A stretch of 6,485 nt of DNA from Candidatus Pacearchaeota archaeon (GCA_002690445.1 NZER01000158.1:1-6485), one strand, 5' to 3'; positions 1 through 6,477 are shown, numbered from the stretch's first letter. Numbers and translations: made by a program. The notes: generated by a model not told the origin, from the sequence alone.

Positions 1-2
1 AA

Positions 3-2048
3 CTGGGGGTAGGTTTGGGGAACCATACAACCCCTTCTGCCGCATTACATATTTCATCTTCTGGCAAACAAGAACAAGTGCTGTTTCGAGCAGACGGCTG
101 GGCTGCCCCCGGATCGTTGTTTGTATCGAGTTCTGGTAAGGTGGGAATTGGTACATTAACACCCGACTACGAATTAGATGTTGCTGGGAATATCGGCATG
201 AACCAATACCTCTATCACAATGGAGATGAAGACACCTATCTGCTATTCGAACCCAACCTTGTAAATCTGGTTGCCGGCGGCAAATCAGCGATTAAGTTAG
301 AAACGAGCACCGGCAAGATTCAATTAAACAATACAAATGAGGATCTGGATGTTCAGGTGATGGCTGATAGCGGTGCAGTGATATTACATACAGATGCCAC
401 CACTCGCAAAGTAGGAATTGGTACCGATACCCCAACACACCAACTCGCGGTCATTGGACAAATATCAGCTTCGCTGGGTATAACAGGCTCTTCTTTTCAT
501 GGAGATGGCTCGACTCTGACAGGTCTTGGTAATGTAACAGGCGTTGACAGCGCAGTTGATCGGTCGATTATGCTTGCTAGTGGCACTTCAGGCAAAGCTA
601 TAACAGGGTCAAATGTAACAATGGATCCTGCTGGTAATATTGCCGCGCCCGGCCAAACTTTCTCTGTAAATCAACTTAATGCTGGTGGAGGCGGCGTCTC
701 TGGTTCAGGCCCTTTTGTAGGCGGATCTTTGGCTATCGGGCCCAACCTCCAAGGCCGCATAACATCTACTGGTATCATATCTGGTAGTACAGTTACGGCT
801 AGCTATTTTGTTGGAGATGGCACGAACCTTACTGGTATAACCGCATCGCCGGCCGGCTCTGACTCGCAAGTACAGTTTAGAAGTGGCTCCGTGTTGGGTG
901 CAAGTTCCAACTTTACGTTCGTATACACTGGCACCAACACTCTCAAAGTTACAGGTGATATAAGTGGCTCCAATGATTTCGCGATTAATCGCGACGTTAT
1001 GTGCAACAGAGACATAACAGCTGTTCGTGACATTAAGGCCACAAACGATCTTTCTGCATCGAACGATATTCACGGCGCCCGCGATCTTAATATAAATCGC
1101 GATGGATCGTTCATAGGCAAAGTGACTGCTGGTTCAAGCTTTGTCATTGGTTCTGCTGATCTCAATGAAACCGACTTAGAGAAACTTGATGGTATCACTG
1201 ATGGTACTGCTGCAGCTAATAAAGCGGTTGTGCTCGATGGTAGTAAGAACATTGCTACTATTGGTACGCTTGGCTGTGGGGCTATTACGTCTACTGGAGC
1301 TTCTGCTTTTGCAAGCCTCTCGGGCTCAACCACTGTACAAGGCGGCGATGCCACGTTTGCCTCACTACATGTTTCAGGTACCATCGGAGAGGCAATAAGA
1401 ATTGCCAAGGGAGCGTCTGAGACAAGAGAAATTGTGTTTGAAAACGATGGTACCGATGTGGGTAGCATCTTCTTTAATGCTGCTGAAACGATGGTTATTA
1501 AGAATGAATCTAGTAATGATGATATTCAGTTCCAAACAAAGCCGGGCGGTTCAGCGACGACTGTTATGACAATTGATGGTACAACCGCCTGTGTTGGTCT
1601 GGGAACCATCGACCCTCTTACAAAATTGGATGTTCGATGGGATCCAACTGGCTCCTTGGATAACGATACAGGCGGCGGTGATGTAGTATTGTTTGGATCA
1701 GGTTCTGTAACAGCGGGCAAGATGTATTATCTCAGTGGCAGCACTTGGACAGGTACAGACGCCAGCACCTCTCTTAATGGTGCTGATGCTTTGTTAGGTC
1801 TTGCTATCACAACTTCAGATGGGACCGCAACTTGGCCTGGCCTTTTGATCCGCGGATTTTTCGATGTACACACGAACTTGGAGAATTTCTCTGCCGGAAG
1901 AGTGTGTTATATGAGTATTGCTGCTAGTAAAATAAACAGCATCGCCCCCTCTGGTTCGAGTGAAATAGTTAGAGTAGTGGGACATTGTACAGATCAATCA
2001 AATGTTATTTGGTTCAATCCAAGTGGGGACTGGATCGAGCTAGGCTAG
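3..2048 (+). CDS. Modular phage fibre/decoration-type structural protein, 5' end missing
   Basis: The frame is open to the left edge, and its first visible codons complete a VGLG repeat, so the true start lies upstream; the TTG at 15 is inside the protein. Residues are numbered here from that codon (677 visible). Seen in order: VGIGTxxP-type repeats beginning near residues -1, 43, 133 and 527; two GDG-x-LTG modules (about 159-175 and 263-277); nine hexapeptide repeats (313-366); an LNETDLEKLDGI segment followed by GTAAANKAVVLD (about 383-412); and a beta-rich C-terminal domain (about 557-677) ending WFNPSGDWIELG. The first, second and fourth of these motif types are familiar from phage fibres and virion-appended proteins, often in T4-like marine phages. 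No transmembrane segment and no C-terminal S74 autoprotease are seen. The role is inferred: an elongated, probably trimeric virion surface protein for adsorption or decoration. It ends in tandem stops TAG TAA, 20 bases before the next gene, suggesting co-transcription. Structural class is fairly sure; exact location on the virion is not. Confidence 0.8.
   Translation: MGVGLGNHTTPSAALHISSSGKQEQVLFRADGWAAPGSLFVSSSGKVGIGTLTPDYELDVAGNIGMNQYLYHNGDEDTYLLFEPNLVNLVAGGKSAIKLETSTGKIQLNNTNEDLDVQVMADSGAVILHTDATTRKVGIGTDTPTHQLAVIGQISASLGITGSSFHGDGSTLTGLGNVTGVDSAVDRSIMLASGTSGKAITGSNVTMDPAGNIAAPGQTFSVNQLNAGGGGVSGSGPFVGGSLAIGPNLQGRITSTGIISGSTVTASYFVGDGTNLTGITASPAGSDSQVQFRSGSVLGASSNFTFVYTGTNTLKVTGDISGSNDFAINRDVMCNRDITAVRDIKATNDLSASNDIHGARDLNINRDGSFIGKVTAGSSFVIGSADLNETDLEKLDGITDGTAAANKAVVLDGSKNIATIGTLGCGAITSTGASAFASLSGSTTVQGGDATFASLHVSGTIGEAIRIAKGASETREIVFENDGTDVGSIFFNAAETMVIKNESSNDDIQFQTKPGGSATTVMTIDGTTACVGLGTIDPLTKLDVRWDPTGSLDNDTGGGDVVLFGSGSVTAGKMYYLSGSTWTGTDASTSLNGADALLGLAITTSDGTATWPGLLIRGFFDVHTNLENFSAGRVCYMSIAASKINSIAPSGSSEIVRVVGHCTDQSNVIWFNPSGDWIELG
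951..1112 (+). repeat. Nine-unit hexapeptide repeat in the fibre protein
   Basis: Nine uninterrupted units of six residues follow the pattern x-(G/N/R)-D-(hydrophobic)-x-x. Aspartates fall exactly every six residues, at 315, 321, 327, 333, 339, 345, 351, 357 and 363 (numbered from the TTG codon at 15). The residue before each Asp is G, N, R, R, R, N, N, R, R. The residue after it is I, F, V, I, I, L, I, L, G. The DNA copies have diverged, so the period is kept at the protein level and not by recent duplication. A strict six-residue period with one buried aliphatic position suggests a beta-helical or triple-stranded beta shaft; that fold is an inference. Confidence 0.85.
1683..2045 (+). other. 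Compact beta-rich C-terminal domain of the fibre protein
   Basis: Residues 557-677 differ from the repetitive shaft. They hold VVLFGSGSVTAGKMYYL, then ADALLGLAI, PGLLIRGFFDV, GRVCYMSI, IAPSGSSEIVRVVGH and a WFNPSGDWIEL end. The order 'material property turned on, ready-made value, RGFF, Y.S, APSG..VRVVG, I.FNPS.DW.EL' recalls domains closing many phage structural proteins, and is loosely like small capsid-decoration folds. I infer a globular tip or capsid-binding domain; the family name is not certain. Confidence 0.5.
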
Positions 2049-2057
2049 TAAAGGAAT

Positions 2058-2063
2058 AGGAGG
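2058..2063 (+). promoter_or_regulatory. Shine-Dalgarno AGGAGG that fixes a GTG start
   Basis: AGGAGG lies five bases before the GTG at 2069. No ATG in the frame has comparable support, so this site decides the non-ATG start of the propeller-like gene. Confidence 0.8.
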
Positions 2064-2068
2064 CCATA

Positions 2069-3220
2069 GTGGCTGATATTGGTAAAATAAATACTGTTGC
2101 TATCGCTGATGTTGGAAAGATAGTTGGAGTCGCCAAAGCTAATATTTCTAAATTTGGTGGCAGCGCGCTACCAAGTAGCGCCACCGCGGCTACACGATGG
2201 ATCATTGGCGCCAACAGCGGCCGTATTTATATAAACGAGACTCCAACCGGCGGGTTTTTGTCAGAGTCGGCTTCTGGTGCTGTAGGTAAGCTTTGGGATA
2301 AGGGAGGGATGAATTTCTATAACGTGGCATACGGACTGGACGACGCGGAAGAACCCAGATGGATCATCCATTCGGATAGCGTCAGTGACACTATTTACAC
2401 TGTATCAGCTTCCCAGGATCTTTATACTTCCGCCAACTGGGTGGAGGACGCCCTCATCACTAACGCGAAGGGCGCCAAGCGCGGCGGGCCCGGTTTGATG
2501 TATGGTAATGGCAACTGGTTTGCCGTAGGCGGTGGTCGCCATACGGGAGACGACAATCGCTTGGTCATGATGTCAGCTTCCGCCGCCGATTCCTACGATA
2601 GCTGGGCCGAGGTTGTTGATGATACTTTTATTGGAATAACCAACACTGGTTACGTCGTTTTCCACAAAGAGGACGATACTTGGATTAGTCCACTGGGCCT
2701 CACTAGTTTCTATAAGACCACAGACGCCAAGACCTGGGCCTCTGGATCCGGGAAGATAGCTAGTTATGAAGCATATTGTATGGGGTATAATTCTGTTAAC
2801 GGCCGATATGTCGTCGGCACGAACGGTGGCAAGCTCTATTGGAATGATGATGAGTTTGCAACCACGCCGTCAGCGTCCGTAAGCACATTTGGTTCCAGTA
2901 ATGTTTGGGGCGTGATCTATGTTAAAGGAACAATAAATAAGTGGATAGCTATCGCTTCTAATGGAAAAATAGCTTATAGTACAACTGGTAAAGCTTTCAC
3001 AGCCTCCACACTTCCTAGCCCCATGGGCTCCTCTCACCATATGAGAGCAATAGCGTCAGATCATACAACCATCGTAGCTGTTGGCGCAACCGCCGGCAGC
3101 AACAACAGCATCCTCACAAGCTCCAATGGTGTAGATTGGACATATGTTAGTTCTTCTGCTATGGGTAACGTTAATTTTGAATCCATTGCATGTAATGTGC
3201 TCGGAGCACCCACCAGTTAA
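2069..3220 (+). CDS. Virion-associated beta-propeller-like protein (putative adhesin)
   Basis: This protein has 383 residues, a GTG start with a good ribosome binding site, and tandem stops TAA TAG. Residues 4-31 form two and a half 11-residue repeats of the type (I/V)GKI..VA.A(D/N), a kind of short N-terminal module seen on phage structural proteins and possibly a virion anchor. From residue 42 to the end there are seven blade-like units, each starting with an aromatic or aliphatic strand (W44, W98, W150, W205, Y247, W292, I335), spaced 42-55 residues apart. Several continue with G+hY, then a degenerate Asp-box-like turn: KTTDAKTW near 217, STTGKAF near 300, SSNGVDW near 352. That layout suggests a seven-bladed sialidase/BNR-like propeller. 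No catalytic triad of a sialidase was recognised, so binding rather than hydrolysis is the safer guess. It sits 20 bases after the fibre gene and 83 before the scaffold gene. The propeller fold is likely; glycan or receptor binding is inference. Confidence 0.75.
   Translation: MADIGKINTVAIADVGKIVGVAKANISKFGGSALPSSATAATRWIIGANSGRIYINETPTGGFLSESASGAVGKLWDKGGMNFYNVAYGLDDAEEPRWIIHSDSVSDTIYTVSASQDLYTSANWVEDALITNAKGAKRGGPGLMYGNGNWFAVGGGRHTGDDNRLVMMSASAADSYDSWAEVVDDTFIGITNTGYVVFHKEDDTWISPLGLTSFYKTTDAKTWASGSGKIASYEAYCMGYNSVNGRYVVGTNGGKLYWNDDEFATTPSASVSTFGSSNVWGVIYVKGTINKWIAIASNGKIAYSTTGKAFTASTLPSPMGSSHHMRAIASDHTTIVAVGATAGSNNSILTSSNGVDWTYVSSSAMGNVNFESIACNVLGAPTS
2192..3190 (+). repeat. Seven blade-like protein repeats (propeller region)
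   Basis: The strand-starting residues W44, W98, W150, W205, Y247, W292 and I335 recur every 54, 52, 55, 42, 45 and 43 residues. The first two units open identically with RWII. The sixth reads KWIAIASNGKIAYS and the fifth RYVVGTNGGKLYW, so units five and six align without gaps through the G-G/N-G-K turn. The first three intervals are about ten residues longer, implying longer loops on that side. Confidence 0.65.
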
Positions 3221-3264
3221 TAGCACCGCCATGTGATAAAAACGGGTGTTTTGGGGCGATTAAC

Positions 3265-3280
3265 ACTATTTATTTTGAAC
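3265..3280 (+). promoter_or_regulatory. AT-rich motif ACTATTTAT..TGAAC, possible phage late promoter element
   Basis: ACTATTTAT (3265-3273) followed by TGAAC (3276-3280) lies in the gap before the scaffold gene, 30 bases from its ATG. The same pair, with one extra base between, recurs at 6357-6373 in the leader after the terminator. The motif is a candidate promoter element because both copies lie upstream of genes and few other intergenic sequences exist here. Its complement resembles the T4 late-promoter box TATAAATA, which would point the other way, so orientation is unresolved. Confidence 0.35.
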
Positions 3281-3303
3281 AACTATCTTTTCAGGAGACA
3301 CTT

Positions 3304-4458
3304 ATGTCCAATTTGCTCAAAGAAGCCATTATAGATGCCCAGGCTTTGAAAGAAGCCGCCCTTAAAAACGCAGAAGCTGCCATTATTGACAAGTATTCTG
3401 ACGAGGTAAAACAAACCATTGAGCACTTGCTGGAGCAAGATGAGCTAGCGGCCGACCTTGGCGCTGGTCTTGGTGGAATGCCCGATTTGGCGCCTCCCGC
3501 CGAAGCTCCTGAGCCTTCCCGTGATCTTACTGATGATAGAATCCCACTTGCTGCAACTGATAATCTTGGCGATGAGGAAGGTAAGAACCTTGAAGATATG
3601 CCAGAAGAAGGCGAAGAGGTAGAGTTTAACGTTAATCTGGGCGCCCTACAAGAAGCTATTCAAGAACTTAAAGGCGAGATGGATGCATCCGAAGAGATTG
3701 AGCTTACTGAAGAAGATTTGACAGCATTGCTTTCTGGCGAGACTCTCGAAGAGACAGCAAAGCCTGACTTCTTAGATCTTGATGACGACGGCGACACAGA
3801 CGAGCCCATGACACAAGCGGCCGAAGAGGCCGAAGAACTCGATGAAGACGATAGTTCTGTAATTGATACGGCTGCAAATAAACCCTTCGAGATTAACGAA
3901 GATGAACTCGTTGACGCCATTATGGAAAAGCTTACAGTAGATATGAGTGCTCAACTTGCTGGTTGGGCAGGGCGTTCCGCCGAGAGTACCAAATATGAAA
4001 TGGAAAAGGAACTCTCCCGCCGTCGCAGCACTGATCAGCTAGAAGATTTAGAGCCTTTAAGAAAGGCAGCAGAAGAGTTGACTTTTGAAAACAAACAACT
4101 CAAACAACAAGTTTTACAATATAAAGAAGCGCTTGGTGAATTGAAATCAACTTTGGTTGAAACCAATTTATCAAATGCGCGTTTACTATACACGAACCGT
4201 GTGCTTAGGAATATCTCCTTGAATGAGCGACAAAAAGAAAGAATTGTCGAATCGATTTCTAATGCTGGTTCTGTCGCAGAAGCAAAGACAATATATGATA
4301 CGCTTCAAAGCACAGTGGCGGCTGCTCCTAAACGCAGCCCACAATCACTGAGCGAGGCCATCACCCGTCGTTCTTCTGTAATCCGTGCTACTCGTCAAGA
4401 GAGCACATCATCCGATCCTCATTTGGATAGGATGAAAAAACTAGCAGGTATTAAGTAA
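3304..4458 (+). CDS. Prohead core scaffold protein, gp22-like
   Basis: This 384-residue protein starts at ATG with AGGAGA five bases upstream (3293-3298). Residues 1-46 are helical (SNLLKEAIIDAQALKEA..., then IDKYSDEVKQTIEHLLEQDE). Residues 46-205 are strongly acidic and include an Asp-rich D158-L-D-D-D-G-D-T-D-E stretch. Residues 246-303 form a predicted coiled coil (EENKQLKQQ-like heptads, then LSNARLLYTNRVLRN), followed by a helical region SLNERQKERIVESI, and the end is DPHLDRMKKLAGIK. In T4, gp22 forms the prohead core and is degraded by the gp21 protease during maturation. Sites fitting (L/I)xE|(A/G/S) occur after E7, E17, E117, E316 and E351. Acidity, helicity and position 34 bases before the capsid gene match the T4 22-23 order. 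It is longer than T4 gp22 (about 269 residues), mostly in the acidic part. The assignment rests on context and the LLYTNRVLR/SLNERQK region; I am fairly confident. Confidence 0.85.
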   Translation: MSNLLKEAIIDAQALKEAALKNAEAAIIDKYSDEVKQTIEHLLEQDELAADLGAGLGGMPDLAPPAEAPEPSRDLTDDRIPLAATDNLGDEEGKNLEDMPEEGEEVEFNVNLGALQEAIQELKGEMDASEEIELTEEDLTALLSGETLEETAKPDFLDLDDDGDTDEPMTQAAEEAEELDEDDSSVIDTAANKPFEINEDELVDAIMEKLTVDMSAQLAGWAGRSAESTKYEMEKELSRRRSTDQLEDLEPLRKAAEELTFENKQLKQQVLQYKEALGELKSTLVETNLSNARLLYTNRVLRNISLNERQKERIVESISNAGSVAEAKTIYDTLQSTVAAAPKRSPQSLSEAITRRSSVIRATRQESTSSDPHLDRMKKLAGIK

Positions 4459-4475
4459 AATTAATACTAATACTA

Positions 4476-4484
4476 TAAGGAGGT
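4476..4484 (+). promoter_or_regulatory. Near-perfect Shine-Dalgarno TAAGGAGGT of the capsid gene
   Basis: TAAGGAGGT matches the full anti-Shine-Dalgarno end of 16S rRNA and lies eight bases before the ATG at 4493. It is the most complete ribosome binding site in the window, fitting the very high capsid-protein output expected late in infection. Confidence 0.85.
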
Positions 4485-4492
4485 ATTAAAAT

Positions 4493-6283
4493 ATGGCTGG
4501 TATCATCGAACGATTGACCGAAGGAGTTATCAATCGTGATATGCGCGCCGAAGGTCACGCTTTGTTATCAAAGTGGGAGCGCACAGGTCTTCTAGAAGGA
4601 CTTGAGGATGACCGTAAAAAGCAATCAATGGCTCGTCTCTTGGAGAATCAAGCCAAAGAGCTGCTTCGTGAAAGCTCAAGTATGGCCGCTGGGGATGTTG
4701 AAGGTTTTGCCGCCGTCGCATTCCCCATCGTCCGTCGAGTTTTTGCAGGACTGATCGCAAACGATCTCGTTTCCGTTCAGCCAATGAGTCTACCTAGTGG
4801 TCTCATCTTCTTCCTAGATTTTGTGTTCTCACAAGATATCGGTTCTACTACAGAGCCGGCTCGTCTAGGAAACTTCCGTGATAAGTCAATTTACGGCACC
4901 AACCGAGTAGGTAGCCAGATTACTGGCGGTGTCGATCTAGTTGGCTCCACTCTTAAGGAAGATCTTTCTGGTCCGCGTACTGTGGGCGCCCGAGGCTATG
5001 CCTACGGTAGTCCAACTGGCTCTGCTGCTGTTAGTTCAAGCAACATTAGCCTTTCACAGCACTCTCTTTCTGGCGCTTCTGCAGCCAATAAGAAGGCGCT
5101 TCTGTACGACCCAGACGTTCTAAGTTTGAGTGGTTCTTCAACTGGATATTGGGTTATCCGTGCTGATGTTCCAAGATCAGGTCTAAATGCAAATGCTGAC
5201 TTTGAAAACTTGGGCGCTATGTCGTGCTCCATCGCGGGCACCAACGGGCTGAATGGCATTATGGATACCGCTGGAGCGATTACATCTGCCAACTCGAAAC
5301 AACTTCGTCGTTTGACCCACTTTACGGGTTCAAAAGATGGCGCAAGTCTTCAACTGTACTTCTTGACCACAGTTGATATGAGTAACTTGACTAAGGGTTC
5401 AGCCAATCTGACTGTGATTTACCCCTTGAAGGATAACTTCAACGCCAGTAACGCAGTTGGTTCAGTTGTGGGTGCCGCAACCTGGGCTCTTGAAGGAAAC
5501 GACATGATTCCAGAAATCGACATCAAGGTCGATTCCGTGGCTGTCACAGCACAAACCAAGAAGCTCAAGGCTAAGTGGACGCCAGAGTTGGGACAGGATC
5601 TAAACGCCTATCACAACCTTGACGCCGAAGTCGAGCTTACCAGCATTCTCTCCGAGCAGATCGCTCTTGAGATTGACCGTGAGATCCTTGCGGACCTCGT
5701 TAACGGTGCAACCGCTGGTACTTACTACTGGTCACGCTCCCCAGGAATGTTCCTGAACCGCACGACCGGTGCTGAAGTTGGAGCCAGCTCAGCTGCACCC
5801 GACTTCACAGGTACAGTCAGTGAATGGTATGAGACTCTTGTCGAAACCGTTAATGACGTATCTGCTCAAATCCACCGTAAGACTCTACGTGGTGGCGCTA
5901 ATTTCGTCGTCTGCGGACCTGAAATTGCCAACATTCTTGAGTTTACCGCTGGATTCCGTGCTTCCGTCACTGGTGATGACGAGAAGGGCTCTATTGGTGC
6001 TCTCAAGACCGGTAGTCTTTCCAAGAAGTTCGATGTGATTGTAGACCCCTACTTCCTTCGTAACGTTGTCTTGGTTGGTCGCCGTGGAGGCTCCTTCCTT
6101 GAGTCTGGATATGTGTACGCTCCATACGTACCACTACAGACTACACCCACAATCTTCGGACCCGAAGACTTCGTGCCCCGCAAGGGCGTGATGACTCGGT
6201 ACGCCAAGAAGATGGTTCGTCCCGATATGTACGGACTTGTGGTTGTACGAGGTATTGAAGGTGAGGCTGGTGCCACTAGCTAA
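4493..6283 (+). CDS. 23: T4-like major capsid protein precursor (gp23 family)
   Basis: This 596-residue protein forms the hexameric capsid lattice. The N-terminal propeptide resembles that of T4 gp23: LLSKWERTGLLEG (24-36) and ARLLENQAKELL (47-58). The best prohead-protease site is L58-R-E60|S61, close to T4's cleavage after residue 65; a mature form of 536 residues is inferred. Then come GDVEGF (67-72), IVRRVFAGLIANDLVSVQPM (79-98), a variable Ser/Gly/Ala-rich region (about 130-335), the conserved helix ELGQDLNAYHNLDAE (365-379), the helix ending EIDREIL (393-399), and YAPYVPL (542-548) followed by a MTRYAKKMV segment. It is about 75 residues longer than T4 gp23 (521), mainly in the variable region, which probably holds the insertion domain. 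The complete block order leaves little doubt about family. It follows the scaffold gene and precedes a strong terminator. Paralogous gp24 vertex protein is the alternative, but size and position after the scaffold gene favour gp23. Confidence 0.97.
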   Translation: MAGIIERLTEGVINRDMRAEGHALLSKWERTGLLEGLEDDRKKQSMARLLENQAKELLRESSSMAAGDVEGFAAVAFPIVRRVFAGLIANDLVSVQPMSLPSGLIFFLDFVFSQDIGSTTEPARLGNFRDKSIYGTNRVGSQITGGVDLVGSTLKEDLSGPRTVGARGYAYGSPTGSAAVSSSNISLSQHSLSGASAANKKALLYDPDVLSLSGSSTGYWVIRADVPRSGLNANADFENLGAMSCSIAGTNGLNGIMDTAGAITSANSKQLRRLTHFTGSKDGASLQLYFLTTVDMSNLTKGSANLTVIYPLKDNFNASNAVGSVVGAATWALEGNDMIPEIDIKVDSVAVTAQTKKLKAKWTPELGQDLNAYHNLDAEVELTSILSEQIALEIDREILADLVNGATAGTYYWSRSPGMFLNRTTGAEVGASSAAPDFTGTVSEWYETLVETVNDVSAQIHRKTLRGGANFVVCGPEIANILEFTAGFRASVTGDDEKGSIGALKTGSLSKKFDVIVDPYFLRNVVLVGRRGGSFLESGYVYAPYVPLQTTPTIFGPEDFVPRKGVMTRYAKKMVRPDMYGLVVVRGIEGEAGATS

Positions 6284-6315
6284 TCTTTAGTTAGAACAAC
6301 TTCGATATAAATGTT

Positions 6316-6351
6316 AAGCCCCTCTTCTTCGGAAGGGGGGCTTTCATTTTT
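6316..6351 (+). terminator. Intrinsic terminator with cUUCGg tetraloop after the capsid gene
   Basis: A 12-base-pair stem, 6316-6327 with 6332-6343, contains one T-G wobble and encloses TTCG closed by C-G, the exceptionally stable cUUCGg loop. A T-rich run (TTTCATTTTT) follows. It lies 32 bases after the capsid stop codon on the + strand and should end the structural transcript. Confidence 0.92.
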
Positions 6352-6477
6352 ATGAGACTATTTATAGGTGAACTTAAAAGTTCAAACCAAAGTTATCGGG
6401 TAGACCTTGAGCTACCCCCTAGTATCGTTGAAATAGACCGATACAGGGACATGATTATAAAAGGAGGGTTTTTAACT
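6352..6477 (+). promoter_or_regulatory. Leader of the next gene: repeated motif, hairpins, in-frame open reading
   Basis: This 126-base stretch follows the terminator. It holds the second ACTATTTAT..TGAAC copy (6357-6373) and three short hairpins: GAACT/AGTTC (6370-6374 with 6379-6383), GGGTAG/CTACCC (6398-6403 with 6412-6417) and GTATCG/CGATAC (6422-6427 with 6439-6444). It is also free of stops from the ATG at 6352, in phase with the ATG at 6478. It may therefore be either a promoter-bearing leader or the true N-terminus of the next protein. Confidence 0.4.
6461..6468 (+). promoter_or_regulatory. Shine-Dalgarno AAGGAGGG of the next gene
   Basis: AAGGAGGG lies nine bases before the ATG at 6478, closely mirroring the capsid gene's arrangement. 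It is the main reason to prefer 6478 over the upstream in-frame ATGs at 6352 and 6451. Confidence 0.75.

Noticed and set aside
15..17. TTG as the start codon of the fibre gene
   Set aside because: The frame is open to the left edge and the codons before it (L G V G) complete the same VGxG repeat seen at 141, 411 and 1593; no ribosome binding site precedes it.
141..424. Duplicate GGAATTGGTAC at 144 and 414 as a DNA recombination repeat
   Set aside because: Both encode the same GIGT residues of the protein repeat; coding constraint explains the match.
1070..1468. Long minus-strand open frame opposite the fibre gene
   Set aside because: It is a low-complexity mirror of Ser/Thr/Ala/Gly-rich coding sequence, with no ribosome binding site and a well-supported gene on the + strand.
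2069..3220. Catalytic sialidase or tailspike glycanase
   Set aside because: The Asp-box-like turns are degenerate and no arginine triad or other catalytic set could be recognised; only a binding role can be suggested.
3239..3252. AAAAC/GTTTT hairpin in the gap before the scaffold gene as a terminator
   Set aside because: The stem is only five mostly A-T pairs and is followed by GGGGCG and not a T run.
3660..3920. Serine-rich minus-strand open frame opposite the scaffold gene
   Set aside because: Runs of Ser arise simply from reading GAA/GAT/GAC-rich acidic codons backwards; no start signal.
5002..5292. Minus-strand and alternative-frame open readings inside the capsid gene
   Set aside because: The capsid frame is beyond doubt through this region, and these shadows lack start signals and family features.
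6306..6313. TATAAATG, seven of eight bases of the T4 late-promoter box
   Set aside because: A start about ten bases downstream would fall inside the terminator stem, giving no useful transcript.
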